Shown: in pieces, positions 38,901 through 51,350 of the stretch
How positions within the stretch are numbered: the stretch's first letter is position 1
How the letters are laid out: each line of letters opens with the position of its first letter
Assembly: GCA_026120185.1 (NCBI GenBank)
Contig: JANUWF010001190.1
Location: 558,001 to 622,000, forward strand
Direction of reading: 5' to 3'
DNA: 64,000 bases
DNA from: Voacanga thouarsii
Taxonomy: Eukaryota > Streptophyta > Magnoliopsida > Gentianales > Apocynaceae
Notes under the pieces: model-generated
Databases searched by the model: none
Told to the model about the DNA's origin: nothing
Seen by the model: only the letters and a program-made list of their open reading frames with translations
Translations under genes and position numbers: made by a program

Positions 38901-41466
38901 GGACTTACTGGGACTAAGATGGCGCGGAGAATAGGTGATGTGGATGAATTTGAATTCAAGGCTATAGGAGAAAAACAAAACCAAGGGGTGAGCTTTAGAT
39001 TTTTATTCTGACCCTTTTTTTTTGTATTGTTTTATTTTGTTTTTTCGGGGTCCTCTAGTGCTCCAGTCCCCTTAGTTTTCATCTCTCACTACTGTCATAC
39101 GCTCTTTGTCTACCAGCGGCTAGCAGTTGAGATCTTGATTGCAGGATTTGTATTTGAGGAGGCAGATTTCATAAAACCTTGGGAAGGAATAAATGATAAC
39201 TCAGAAAGGTAGAAGCCCTTATATCCACTATAGTCTTGAAATGCAAATTCCCAATAGTCTTTTTCTTTGGCAGTGCAAGGGTATACGAGTGGCTAAATTA
39301 GTTTTGGTTAGATATTTTTTATGTAAACTTGCAAAACTGGCATATAAGTGGCTAGGAAATGAAGAACATTTCTTTTTTCCTACTTACTGAACAAATAAAC
39401 CAAATATTACACTGCTCACTGAAAGTTAAGGTTCTCTGTCGAAGTTTTACGGTTGGAAAAGTCATTCTGGTGTCATTTCTTACAACTCTCTTTAGGTATG
39501 CGCTGCAGTGGGAGTCCAAACATCTGTTTGCTGTTAGCACTGCAATTCAGGACTGGCTCACTTCAAGTAAGCGCTTCATCCTTGTAGCTGAGATTTGTGA
39601 TTTCTCGTGAGCACAGTAGTATTTATAATATTGGCCTCGCTATCATTTCCTGAAGGAATTGCAATGGAATTGATGAAGCAAGGAGCCATGATGACTGTAT
39701 TAAGTACTATTCTAACAGCATTGGCTTGGCCAGCAGCATTACTTTCTGCTACAGATTTTATTGACAGCAAGTGGACAATTGCAGTGAATAGGTACTACTT
39801 ATTTCTTGAATATAGGAGAAATACTAGATAGGGAAAACAGGTTATCCTTTCTTCCTACTCTGTTAGATTAGGTATGGAGTATTTCGTCCCTAAAGCTCAG
39901 TAGGCAAAATCAGAAAGACATTGTGATGCAGGCTTCTCATATTTTCAATATCTTGTCTTTTTGTACATTTTGAAATGCTTGTAAGAGATAGAGCCATCCC
40001 AAATGGCACCCTCTATGTATTGGAGGGGGAATTTGTTGGAGGCACCATCTAAAGAGAAATGGACGGGGTGTGGAATACGTTTGGCTATGGTTTCTCATTG
40101 CAGAATGAGATGAGAATCTTGGGCTACATCTCATACTTCTGTAACTGCTTATTTTCTTTTGCATATTGAAGGAAGTTCCTTCTCTCCATTTCTAGCTTGT
40201 TCCTTTTTCTTTGAAAAAGTTTCTTAACTACTGGATGTATGCTATATAGATCTGATAAGGCGGGAAAACTGCTTGCAGAAGAAGTGTTGCTTAAGGGACT
40301 GCAGGGAAATAGGTACATGGCTTCATCACAATGAGGATGCTAGTTCATAATTGTTTGATTTAAGTGCAGTTACATAATACTTGGTTGCTCATGAATGTTT
40401 TAGGCCTGTGACGCTAATAGGATTCTCACTTGGTGCAAGAGTTATTTTCAGGTGCCTTCAAATTTTGGCTGAAAACGAAAATAATGGTAAGTGGCTGTAA
40501 TTATGTGGTATGATTCTTAGATCTTGCCTGCACTTTTGTTGTTTAAATCAATTCATTGAATTTTGGCAGCTGGAATCATAGAAAGAGTTGTTCTTCTTGG
40601 GGCACCAATTGCAATTAAAGATGTAAATTGGGAGGCAGTGAGAAAGGTACGAGTATTTTACCATCTTTCCTGATGTTTATTAAAATGATTCTATTCTGAA
40701 GCAGCTGAAACGAGTACTACCAGCCAAGTCTATGGGCTTATTTTGCCTCATTCTGTTTTTCTTTCTTCTTTTCCCCCCTTTGGGAGAGGGTGGTCTGTGA
40801 GATTCTCGAACTTTTCTCTCCCTACTCACTACCTATCTCAGTGTATTAAGCTTGTTTGTGGCCGTTCTACAGGTGGTGGCTGGGAGATTTGTGAATACTT
40901 ATTCGACGAATGATTGGATGCTTGGAATTGCATTTCGAGCTAGGTGATTTTTATGTGGATTTGCCATTTATGAACTCCAAATTGCCATTTGAACGAACCC
41001 TTTTATGAAGTTGAAAATATGTTTGATCTTTTTGTGATTCTGTCCTTGCAATCTCGATATTTGTGTCTTTCTTGTTTGTTTCTGTTCTTCAATTTTCTTT
41101 TGTAATTGTATCTTATTCTTTGTACCATATTCCTTATGTCTTCCTTTTTATTTACTTTGCATTGGTTGGGACTTGACTGGTTTTACTTCGACAGCCTCCT
41201 CACTAAAGGACTTGCTGGAATCCAACCAGTTGATATTCCTGGTATCGAGAACGTAAGTCCTGGTTTACATTTAGATCCCTCTATAATTTTTGCTTTTCGG
41301 CACTTTAACTTCATTATTTTCCTTCTGCCTTTTGTTGTAGGTTGATGTAACTGAATTCATTGACGGTCACTCTGCTTACCTATGGGCTGCCCCTCAGATC
41401 TTAGAACAACTAGAACTGGATACAGCCTATCCACTTTTCGATCGCGCTATTGTCAAAACAAATTGA
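35973..41466 (+). CDS. DUF726 / TMCO4-like alpha/beta hydrolase-fold membrane protein
   Basis: Fifteen exons: 35973-36187, 36542-36623, 36846-37349, 38230-38395, 38499-38651, 38890-38987, 39117-39208, 39496-39566, 39656-39791, 40250-40312, 40404-40486, 40570-40646, 40873-40943, 41195-41252, 41341-41466 (TGA). Total 1995 nt, 664 aa, all GT-AG. A charged Lys/Glu-rich segment is followed by a Gly/Ala-rich hydrophobic block of about 80 residues (GAAAITGGTLMAITGGLAA onward, exons 4-6), probably membrane-embedded. The hydrolase part carries the nucleophile elbow GFSLGAR (Ser535), LLGAP, YSTNDWMLGIAFRA and LAGIQPVDIPGIENVDVT. Yeast Mil1 and human TMCO4 are relatives; the plant substrate is unknown. 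In the same frame upstream of Met1 the reading continues as VASSSLTS, which resembles the family N-terminus with GTG in place of ATG, so translation may begin a few residues later than in relatives. Confidence 0.92.
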
Positions 41467-42020
41467 TGATTTCTGGTTTTAAGACAGTACATTACCTTAT
41501 CCACTGTTTCTCCAAGGAAAACCTTGGTTGTGCCAAATGTTGTTATTTGTACATGAGGCTTTTGTTCTCCAATCACCCATGGGGAGAGAGAGAGAGAGAT
41601 CATTTTGCAAAAAGCCCTCCTCCAGCCCTTGCTTAAACATGAAGAAGTTGAAGAGCATAAAGAAATTATCAATCACTTCTCAAGTTATGCTACTTTTTCA
41701 GGAAAATTATGGGCTTATATGATTATATTGTACATTCAAGGAAAGTTTACTAAGGTTCTTTCCCTGTCATTTATGACATTTAGCCATTGCTTTGGTAGGA
41801 TAAAATGTACTTTTTTTCGTTTCAAAATATTTGTTCATAAAATTCTTTACACACAAATTAAGGATGTTAAAAATAATATTACAATTTAGATAAGGTTTTT
41901 ATTCTACTCATATTAAAAATAAAATAGTTATTGGTTAGTAAAAATTTCTAAGAAGCAAGAAAAAAAAGAGTTTTGGAACGTTGTATAATTGATTTAGAAT
42001 AAATGAGGAAAAATAAAAAG

Positions 42021-42062
<42 letters not shown>

Positions 42063-42270
42063 TAAGTATATTGAAATAAAATAAAAAATTTTTATAAATA
42101 AATATTTTGAAATAGAAAAAGTATATACTTATTCAAGTTGATAAGTGAAAGGAGAAATGGAGAATATACATATTTTTCATTTGGTATTATCGTATTAGTT
42201 GTACAATTTTACCTTATATATATATTTGAGCAATAATCTTGTAAGAGATTCCAAGGTGTATATGCGGTAC

Positions 42271-42893
42271 TCATTTCGTTCTTATTTATTTATTACAATT
42301 AAAAAGTTATGAAATTTTTTTATTTATTATATTGAAAAAATTTAGGTAATATTAATGTTAATTTTAGTATTAAACCTTTGTACTATTTTCGTTTCACAAT
42401 ATAAGTTGTTTTAAACTTATGCACAAGAATTAAGGGTCTTAAATTCTATACAATTTTAAAACTAAATTTTCAAAAATATTCTTATTTAAGTCTTTATCTA
42501 TTTTGGCAATTGAATATAGTTGGGTTATAATTAGTAGAAAGAGAGATATTGCACGGAGGGTAGAGTTGAAAAAAAAGTAATAAATATTTATAAAATTTTG
42601 TAAAACGATTTATATTGTGAAAAAAAATTTTAGGTCCAAAACAACAAATATTATGAAACAGAGAATTTTGAAGTAAGAAAATAGTTATAGAGAATATTGA
42701 ATTTATAGATAATTTTAGAATGTACAAATAAAGTTGTATGAATTTGAGAGAAGAAAATAATTGTGGAGAATATTAAATTTATAGGTAATTTTAGAATGTA
42801 TAAATAAAGTTGTATGAATTTGAGAGATTAATTATTTTTTTTAAAATGTGAAAAGTAATTAGATGTGATATATAAATAGGGACAGATGAAGTA
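42271..42893. mobile_element. Stowaway-like MITE family 1, split by a second MITE
   Basis: The outer element shares TTATTACAATTAAAAAGTTA at its left and AGAATGTACAAATAAAGTTG near its right with the intact copy at 62196-62510. Its right half also carries an imperfect tandem duplication of about 80 bp (42675-42755 and 42756-42835). The middle is occupied by a family-2 element. Confidence 0.6.
42383..42664. mobile_element. MITE family 2 inserted inside family 1
   Basis: Left end TTTCGTTTCACAATATAAGT; right end on the other strand reads CTCTGTTTCATAATATTTGT. It interrupts the outer element between parts that are contiguous in the copy at 62196-62510, so it inserted later. Confidence 0.6.
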
Positions 42894-43562
42894 TATATTT
42901 TTATCTCCATAAATATATTTATTTTTTTAAAATACAAATATATATTTAAAGATTAATATTTGTAATTTAACAAAAATAAATAATTAAATAATTAATATTT
43001 TTATAAAATAAAATTTATTTGTATTAAATTTCGTTTTGTAAAAAAAAAAATTAAAACAGTATTTTAAAAAAAATAACAAAATAAGTGTACCATTATTTTT
43101 CTTTAATATCTTCGACATTCAAACAAAATTAATATCAATAAAAAGTAAATTCGTTTATCATTTTGTAAGGTAACAAATGCTGATGCAAAAAAAAAAAAAA
43201 AAGAAAAAGAAAACTGCTTTGTGCATATTCCCAAAATATAGCTTTGTATTTTATTATTATTTTTTTTTCGGAAGAGAGAGAGCGCTCTGTGCATCGGTAT
43301 ACGAGGAAGTGAAAAAAAAATGGAAATTGCTTTTTTACTTCGTAGGTATTGCACTGATGCGGAGATTATTACTGGGTGATGATGTCAGGGAATCTGAGGC
43401 GCCAAACGACATCGTAAATAGCGCTAGCGCTTCCTAGTCCCGCCCTTCCTGAACTCCCCGGCTAGAAGAAGGCCAGAGGCAAGCCTAGTTTTCAGCATAG
43501 AATAGCGATTGAGATTGGACAGAAAACACCCGGAAAAAAAAAGAGAAAAAGGAAAAACGCTG

Positions 43563-46207
43563 ATGGCGGAGGAGGAGAAGCAGAGGGTTGTGGGGAAGGA
43601 CCACGCTAAGACCGGGGGCCATGGAGATTGCCCTCATCGTAATAACAACAGTTTGCAGCAAAATGAAATTAAAGAACCATCGGCCTCATCATCGCCGTCG
43701 TCGGCGAAAAATAGCACTACTATGAATAAGGGTAAATCTTGCAAGGGATGCCTTTATTACTCGTCAACCTTCAAAGCCAATTCTCGCAATCCTCTATGCG
43801 TGGGCCTCACCCGTTCGCTTCCGAGCGGTACTGAACATCATCGTTTGTTATCCTTTGTCCATTTTTAATTCATGAGTTATTTATAGGTTTTGCTTTTTTC
43901 TGAGAATGTTATGGATTGGTTGGCTGTTTGATTTGCTCTATGTCTTTGTATCTATTTGTAAGCTTCTTAGATGATGGAAAATTTTAGTGGCATCCATTTG
44001 ATTTGGATCATGGATTGGCTATTAGCTCGGCATTGGGACAATGTAAACTCTAGGTTTTATGGAGGAAGCTGATCTATTTTGTTTATTTTTTGAATGAGGG
44101 TCTATGTTTAATGAACTTCTAAATGCCGCTGTTTTAGTTTAGCATTTAAAACTCATGGTGAAATTAGACTTTCTGATGCTTGGTTTATTGGAGAATATCC
44201 TTAACTTCTTGCGTTGTTTAGATCAGGAATTAAGAGCAGAGAGTTAAAAGTAGGAAGCTTTAGCAATTAGCATAATCATTAGCTATATGAATCTTTGTTT
44301 AACTTTACCATTTGCAAATCGTGGTGAAATCTTAGTCTTTCTGATGCTTGGTTTACTGGAAGACATCTATAGCTCCTTGTTTAGGTCATGAATTACCAGC
44401 ATATAGTTAGAAGTACAAAACTCTATGATACTCATTAGTCATGTAAACGTTTGTTTCTGCTTTTCTGATTGTTTTGTTCCACATAATTTATGTCTTTTCA
44501 CAGGAATTTAGAAAAATTACTTGTCACAAGTTGTCCCTTATTTCCTTTGAGGAACGGGATTTAACTGATGCGTTACTCTGACCAAAAGCTTTACAGAAGT
44601 GATTGTGTCATTTTGTAAAATATGATGGAAAATTTGCTGTGTCACTTCGTATCTTTGTGCATCTGAAATCTCTTTGGTTTGGTTGAATGTACTTGACTTA
44701 TGGTGTGAAATAGAATGTTGTTAGCTTACCTTGTGTTGTATTTAAGTGCCTTATTTATGTATCTCACCATATATGGAATCCGTCTATGCCTTACATTTAG
44801 TGTATATTTGGACATCAAACTTCTCAAAGTTTGACAATCTGATGGATGCTATTCCCTTATTTGGTGACTAGTACCTAGATACGTTGTTGGAGAATCTGAA
44901 ATGGAAGCTTCCAAAGAAGGCAGGAGCCTTACAGATTTTAATTATGCTTGCATTGGTTACTCTGTTTACTCAGACCAGAAAGACCGTCCACATAATGGGC
45001 AAGAGACCCAAACAGAACTGCCAGTCTGTGTTGGGCTAGAGGTGAGCATATTTTCCTTTTCTAACTTTGCCAATAGATTTGCTTGTTTTTCTGTACAGGT
45101 ACCATTTTGAAATAGAGGCCGAGATTCTTTTTTTTTTGTGTCATTTTCTTTTCCAGATTTCTTGCAACTACTGTTTGTCCTAATGGAATGGTTATTTAAG
45201 GATATTTCTTTGTGAAAAAAAACAAAAAAACTGTTAGGCACAAGTCAATGCAAATGAGCCTTAGCCACAAGTGCAGATGAATTCCAAAGCCACCACTACC
45301 AACAGAACACCACTATGGACACAGCAGTCCCCATACCAGATTTCCAGATGTCCTGCAGCTCTACTACAACATCATGGCTAAAACTAATTTTTTACTTCCA
45401 ACTCCAAGCTCTAGCAGACACGTAAATGATTGATTTGGACCTTAATGGCCTCAAACTTGGAAAAAGTGTTAAGAAATGTCATGTGGCCGTTTATAGACTG
45501 CCAAAAAGTTGCAGCAAATTAACCAGGGTCACCTTATAATGACCGCTACCACTGCCAACAACGATAAGAACAATTAATGATGATATGTGGAGGCTGCTGG
45601 GAATGGAAAAGGGGGAAATCTAAAAAAGGGAAAAAAAAAAATAAACCAAGATATTCAGGAGCTAAAACATAGAGCATTCTATCTGTAAATACCTGCAATG
45701 AGTTGTGACTTTTGAAGGAAAAAGTAAGTCCAGAAGAGTTGTATAAGATTGGCTGGGTTCTGTTAGGAGTTCCTCTGAATTGAGCAAAGACTATTAAAAG
45801 ATGTAAGAAACAGATGGCAGCTCTCAAATCCTGTGTAGACAAGTATAATATCTGGGAACTCTGTGAATAAGTTTCAAAGGTATCTCCCATTTTTTTAATT
45901 TCTGTCATCTGTTTGTCTTTTTCTGTTAAATGCTCTAGGAAGAAATTACTCTTGTAACTGCTATGTTGGTCTCATTATGAATACTTTCTTGATGTTTGTG
46001 CATTGTCAAATGGGGAATTGATGGAATCTTCTATATCTTTGTACTCAATTATCTAATCTATTAGTGCCGAATCTCCACCCTATTAATCGGATTTCTTGAT
46101 GTGAAGTATGAGTTTGTGTTTGTTACTAGACAATGTAATACTGCTGACTTGTTTAAGATTCGGGACAGGTTTTAGTGGATAGGAGGCTCACCACTGCCGA
46201 TCCTGCC

Positions 46208-46260
<53 letters not shown>

Positions 46261-47143
46261 TCATAATAGAGAAGGTAATTCCTTAATTTTGTACATTGTT
46301 TTGCACCTTTATGATCATTTTCATGATATAATTCATAGCTGGGGAATTGCTGTGCACTCGTTGTTGAAACCAAAATATTTATTCTGTTCCTACGCTTAAA
46401 TTGTTGCTAAACTAAAGGCATAAGAACAGAGATTCATTATGTTGTCAACTTAATATTGAGATGACTCATATTATGGATGATTGGCCCATCTGCTGAAAAT
46501 CAGAAAAGTAAATGGTTGAAAGTTGAATTTTGTAAAGACCCCATTTGCCCCTACGTTACAGAAGACTACTTCTAAATCTTCATTTGGTGATTAGAATTTG
46601 ATGCCTGCTATACTCCCACAAACATATGTGCAGACACAATAAGATCTACCTCTTGCTCATCTCTGCTACTTCCCCTTTTCAAGTGGTGGCTGTGCTATCT
46701 GACATTTGTATGGATGAATTTTTTTAATTTCAAAATGAGAACGAATGTATTCCTTTCATAATTGGATTGATCTATTTGTTTCCTAATGTTTCTGTATTTG
46801 GTTTACTGGGAAATTGAATCGTGTCTACTAATCCAGCAAGTAACTAAAATTTGGTGTTGTTTTCTATAGATGGTACAGGTGTTCCACCACCTCCTCGACC
46901 ACGCAAACCTGCTCATTCAGTTGGGGACGAGTTCTTGAGCAGGCAAGTATTCATTATGCTTGGGCTTGATATCATCACAGGGATATAAAACCTTAAAGTC
47001 TTCATTTTTCTTTTGTCCATAGGTTCACTAGAAATGCAGGCCTGGTTGCAACGGGAGTGGCCAAGAACATGCGTAAAGTAGGGAACCGAATCAAAGAGAG
47101 GGTTGATGACATTCTCTATCCTTATCGAAGGCGACCCAAATAA
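43563..47143 (+). CDS. Plant-conserved protein of unknown function (DUF8204-like) with Pro-Ala repeat
   Basis: Five exons: 43563-43827, 44872-45041, 46169-46274, 46870-46942, 47023-47143 (TAA); 735 nt, 244 aa. The start MAEEEKQRV is the first ATG in frame. Features in order: hydrophilic Ser-rich N-terminus; CKGCLYYSSTFKANSRNPLC segment (Cys pair C-x2-C); RYVVGESEMEASKEGRSLTD and YACIGYSV; LPVCVGLEVLVDRR; a run of about nine Pro-Ala pairs encoded by CCTGCT repeats; PPPPRPRKPAH; and a conserved basic tail GDEFLSRFTRNAGLVATGVA through DDILYPYRRRPK. I know this pattern from plant hypothetical proteins and believe it is the DUF8204 family, but no function is established. The last intron starts GC, not GT. 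Confidence 0.85.
46199..46259 (+). repeat. Coding CCTGCT hexamer repeat (Pro-Ala)
   Basis: About ten tandem six-base units in exon 3, the first with CCTGCC, encoding alternating Pro and Ala. Six-base steps preserve the frame, so length changes would only add or remove Pro-Ala pairs. Confidence 0.9.
46943..47022 (+). other. GC-AG intron 4 of the DUF8204-like gene
   Basis: The exon ends AGCAG and the intron begins GCAAGTATT, with the rest of the donor matching consensus, as usual for GC-AG introns. It ends TCCATAG. The join gives LSRFTRNAG in frame. No GT donor nearby keeps the frame. Confidence 0.85.
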
Positions 47144-47764
47144 AAGGTGCCGATTCTGCTAGAGATTAATAAATGAAACTTGGAGCAGGAAGTGGCCTCA
47201 AGACAACCTGGCATGTTATGCCTTTTGAATCTTTCTCTCCATCTGCCTCCTTCCTTTTTTCTTGTCATGTTTGGAAACGAAGATGTTGCTGCTGAGGCTA
47301 GGAGGAAATTCTTTTACGGGTAATTTTACTTGTGAACTTGCATATTTATGTTGTCTTGGTCAAATTATTGTGACCAGGGGGATAGGTTACTATTTCTGTT
47401 AATACTGAGAGCCTGTTTTTTTGCAACTAGTGGCTTTTAAACTCGTTCATTTTTGTACATAGAATGTGTTTTGTATCACCTTAATAATGGAGTACTTCTT
47501 ACTATACGTTTGTGGAGTTTTTCCATGAAAGATAAAAGGGAACAGCAATTGTAGCTGAAACCCTTTCGTCGAGCTCTCTTAACCAGCATAGTTCCTCCCT
47601 TTTAGCTGTAAGGTACCCTTCACTCAATGTTGCGCTTGTCGCTTTTTCCTTTTTCCAACAGATTTGCGATTCAATAGCTGAATTTTCAAGTTCGTGGTTA
47701 TGGTCGAATCGTATTTGTCTTGTAGGGTCTTGTTCTCACTACTTAGTTGAATATCTTCTTCCTT
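47144..47764. other. 3' region of the DUF8204-like gene
   Basis: Likely 3' UTR and spacer of ordinary composition. No open frame with protein character and no RNA gene recognised. Confidence 0.5.
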
Positions 47765-48203
47765 GCTTGGTTTGGTTGGACTGTTTTGTAGAAGTAATTG
47801 AGAAAGGGAAGTAAATGTAAAGGTAAATGAGATATTTACCTTATTTGGTTGGATGTAGTTGTGAGAGGGAAGTAAATCAGGAGGGGAATTATTCTTCCTC
47901 TACATTAGCATTTCTTTTTTCCCCCTCCAATTTGGAGGGATTGAGAGAGAGAGAATAAAGTGGGAGTAATAATGATAATATTGATCATATTTTTAATATT
48001 AAAAATTTTAATAATATAGATAATAATGGATAAAATAATAAATTAAATTAATTATTTTCTCTTCTTTCTTTTCCTTCCCTTTTTATTTTCATTTCAATCA
48101 AATAGGATAAGAATAAATATATTACTTTCTTCTAGTGAAAGTAAAATGCGTCGCTTCTCCCTTTTCCTCTCCCTCTCCTCTTCACAAACCAAAACAAGCC
48201 CTA
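47765..48203. mobile_element. MITE-like repeat (second copy)
   Basis: Starts GCTTGGTTTGGTTGG and ends CAAACCAAAACAAGCC, an imperfect terminal inverted repeat of about 14 bases. Internal words AAGGGAAGTAAATGT and GGGAAGTAAATCAGG are shared with 28368-28771. Non-coding. Confidence 0.55.
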
Positions 48204-48844
48204 AGTAGCTCATCATTTCTGGTTTCAAGCTGCGCCTGTTTTTACTTGGTCGGGACCTGTTGAAGGTGGAAGATTGTGTCTTGGCTGATCCTAATAGGTT
48301 TTGTAATAAAGTAAATCAATTGAAAAATGTGTATGCTGAACTCATTGTTTCGGGCATGTTGGAGTTTGAAATAAAAATGCATAAACATTTTTTATAAAGT
48401 TTAATATTTATGTATACATATGCGACACAATTATTTGTAGAATTTTATATATTTTTAATTGAGTAAATGTTCATAACATTGAAACTGAAGAAGATTGTAC
48501 GTTATAAGTACTCCCGTTACAAAATATACTTTCGGGTGTTGATTGAGATAGTAAGTGATGAATTTTTTTTATATTATTGTTTTGAATTTGAATCTCGTTT
48601 TAGTATTGGCCGTGATGGTAAGTGTTGCCTTTTTTATGTTGTCGTCTCGAATTTGAATCTCATCCAAGACTTTTGAGTCTTGGGTATTGGCTGTGATGGT
48701 AAATATTGGGTTATTTTATATTACTGTCCCAAGTTTAAATTTTGCTTGGGACATAAGTTCGTCGTGCAGGCTTTTATTTTTTCCGTATGATTTGCCGGCT
48801 ATTGTTACGGGATGGAGTTTATTCATAGCGTACTTTCAGTTATG
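48204..48844. other. AT-rich spacer with a short internal duplication
   Basis: No gene. The phrase GAATTTGAATCTC followed by TATTGGCYGTGATGGTAA occurs twice (about 48590-48625 and 48650-48705). Open frame 48467-48676 follows this repeat and is not taken as a gene. Confidence 0.45.
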
Positions 48845-49588
48845 GGTTTTTTAATTAAAAAAACATATATCTTGAAGAGTAGGATAAAGTATACATGTAA
48901 AGAAATTTACTAATTAGTAGCTCTAATATAATTTTTAGGGATATATTTTAAGTTTTCCAAAAAGGTGAGTGACTAAATTAGCATTTCTTGAGTTTGAATC
49001 TTGTTTGAGGCAAAGTTTGTCATAAATACTTGTCTAGTACAACTTATTTTTACCATGTGGTTTGCAAAATATCTAGTACAATATATTCTTTTAGCATAGT
49101 TTGTGAGTTATTGTACAAGCACTATTGATTGTGAGTTTTTTTATAAATATATGTATATATATATATACCTTGAAGAACAAGATAAAAAGTATATATCCAA
49201 GGAAATTTACTTACTTAGTAGTTCTATTAATAATTTTTAAGGATATATCCTACTTTTTTCTAAAATGTGAGTAACTAAAAATAGCTTTTGCACTGACCAT
49301 GCACATGAAGTTTGATTATTTATACATAGAGCTTATTCTCTCTGGGTTATTATACAAAAGTGGAGTTTACTCAAAATACACTTTCAACTGTGGGTTTTTT
49401 TTATAAAAAGAAATATATTCCTTGAAGAGGAGGATAAAAAGTATATATCGAAAGAAATGTACTTAATTAGTAGCTCTATTATAAATTTTTAGGGATATAT
49501 TATATTTTTCTCTAAAAGGTGAGGGAATTAAATAGCTTTTGCATTGACCATACACATGAAGTTTGATTACTTATACATAGCATTTTTT
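48845..49588 (+). repeat. Three imperfect tandem repeats, about 260-280 bp period
   Basis: Copies start near 48845, 49131 and 49390. Each contains CTTGAAGA, GATAAAAAGTATATATC-like words, AAATTTACTTA and TTTTTAGGGATATAT, then GGTGAGTGACTAAAT-like sequence. The last two also share TTTGCAYTGACCATRCACAT and GAAGTTTGATTA. Non-coding. Confidence 0.7.
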
Positions 49589-50059
49589 TAATTATTTTTC
49601 TTAGAACAGGAGCGAAAATGGGGAGGAGGAAGACAAGGAGCGAGGAGGGAGATAAGAGAAAGGATATAATATAATCCGATATTGAATACGAAATTTATGT
49701 CTCGCAACCTTCTTACAAGTTGTTACCGATTGATTATTTATACATAGGAATGTTAAGAACAATTCAAAACCAGCTAATCGAAATTAAATCAAATTAATTT
49801 GGTTTGACATGGTTTGAATTCAATTTGGAGGGTAATCAAATTGAAATTTCGATTTGGTTATTCATATAACCGAATCAAATTGTATCGATATATTACGTTA
49901 TTTTTTTTTGGTGAAATTTTAATTTAACATAGTTTGATATAATTTTTATAGTAATTTATCTTGTAGGATGATTTTGAAGTCATATGCGTGAAGTCAAAAC
50001 CATTGATGTGTTTTCTACATTTTTCAGATGAAGAATTTAAGGACATTTAGAAATAATAT
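49589..50059. other. AT-rich intergenic sequence left of the MULE-like element
   Basis: No gene. Repeated TTTGGTTTG/AAATTGAAATTT-like words at 49760-49900 suggest an older low-complexity repeat, which resumes at 51430-51560 beyond the MULE-like insertion. Confidence 0.4.
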
Positions 50060-50068
50060 TTTAATTTA

Positions 50069-50209
50069 GAGAGGGATTAAATTCGCACCCTTAAATTATA
50101 ATTGTTTTGTATAGTCATTATTATCCTTGACTCTTCTAATTTCAAATCATTCATTCTTTTTAATTCCTAATACATACATACATTTTTAACCTAAATCTAC
50201 ACTCCTATC

Positions 50210-50258
<49 letters not shown>

Positions 50259-51341
50259 TAGACAAATGTGTTCTTCTCATCTTTTAATTTTTAAATTTTA
50301 TTTTATTTTTCTTTTATTTTCAACTTTTAAACAAAATTATAACTTTTGAATAAACATCAAACTAATCAAATATAAACTTATGTACGAATTAAATTGTTAA
50401 AAAAGTGACTTATACAAGAAATAAAATTCATATATTTATCATATATTAAAAGTTTTATTTTTCTTCATTTGTCTTTTATATCTTGTGAAACTTGTGAAAG
50501 TATATAATAAGTATAATGTAAGTTTCTATTTGATTAAAAACGTATTGATTGATTTATTCTTAAAATTATATATTTTATTAATATATTAAAATATTAATAG
50601 AATAGAAGACTTATCAAAGATTAAAAAAAATATTTACTATTGAGGAGACACATCAAGATAAAAAAATATAACTAATAATTGTTTAACTTTTATTAATTAT
50701 TTGTTATTAAAATAATTGACTTACAAAATAGAAAAATAGTGGCATAGTTGGTTGGAAGTAAGAATAGAGAATAACACATTTGTCTAATTGATAAATATTA
50801 ATAGATAAGGGTGTGAATTTAGATTGGAGGCATGTAAATTTAGTCATTCTCTAATAAAATACATAGTTTTATGAATAAATTAATTAATAGTTTTTAACCA
50901 AATGTAACCCTACTTTATGCTCATAATATGTTTTAACAAGTTTCACAAGGTATGAAAGACAAATGAGGAAAAATAAGACTTTCGATATATGATAAATATA
51001 TGAATTTTAATTCTTGTGCAAGTTATTTTTTTTAAACAATTTAATTCGTACATAGTTTCATATACTTCAATTAGTTTGATATTTACTCAAAAGATATAGT
51101 TTTATTTAAAAGTTGAAAGTAAAAGAAAATAAAATAATATTTTAAAATTAAAAGAAGATAAAAATGCTTTTGTCTACTTAATAGATAGGGATGTGGATTT
51201 AGATTAGAAAGGAGTGGATTAGGAATTAAAAGGAATTAAATATTTGAAGTTAGAAGAGTTGATGGTATAAATGATCACAAAAGACAATTATAGTTTAAGG
51301 GTGTTGATTTAGGTTTTAGGGATGTAAATTTAGCCCCTCTT
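50069..51341. mobile_element. MULE-like element with long terminal inverted repeats
   Basis: Left arm (50069 to about 50575) and right arm (about 50865 to 51341) are inverted copies of about 500 bp. For instance GACAAATGAGGAAAAATAAG on the right matches the reverse complement of the left arm, as do AATTTAATTCGTACATA and TATATGATAAATATATGAAT. Ends read GAGAGGGATTAAATT and, on the other strand, AAGAGGGGCTAAATT. Flanks TTTAATTTA (50060-50068) and TTTAACCTA (51342-51350) match at seven of nine bases, consistent with a Mutator-type 9-bp duplication. The loop carries no transposase. A (TA)n tract lies at 50214-50253. Confidence 0.7.
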
Positions 51342-51350
51342 TTTAACCTA

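Larger units (their letters stand above)
41467..43562. other. Intergenic region with a nested MITE
   Basis: 3' UTR of the DUF726 gene is expected to about 41800; a (GA)n tract is at 41585-41602 and (TA)n at 42025-42059. 42271-42893 is a nested MITE pair. 42894-43250 is AT-rich with a poly-A run. From 43270 composition rises toward the next gene. No additional gene recognised. Confidence 0.5.

Noticed and set aside
46188..46373. Minus-strand frame encoding a Gln-Glu repeat
   Set aside because: Mirror image of the Pro-Ala coding repeat on the plus strand.
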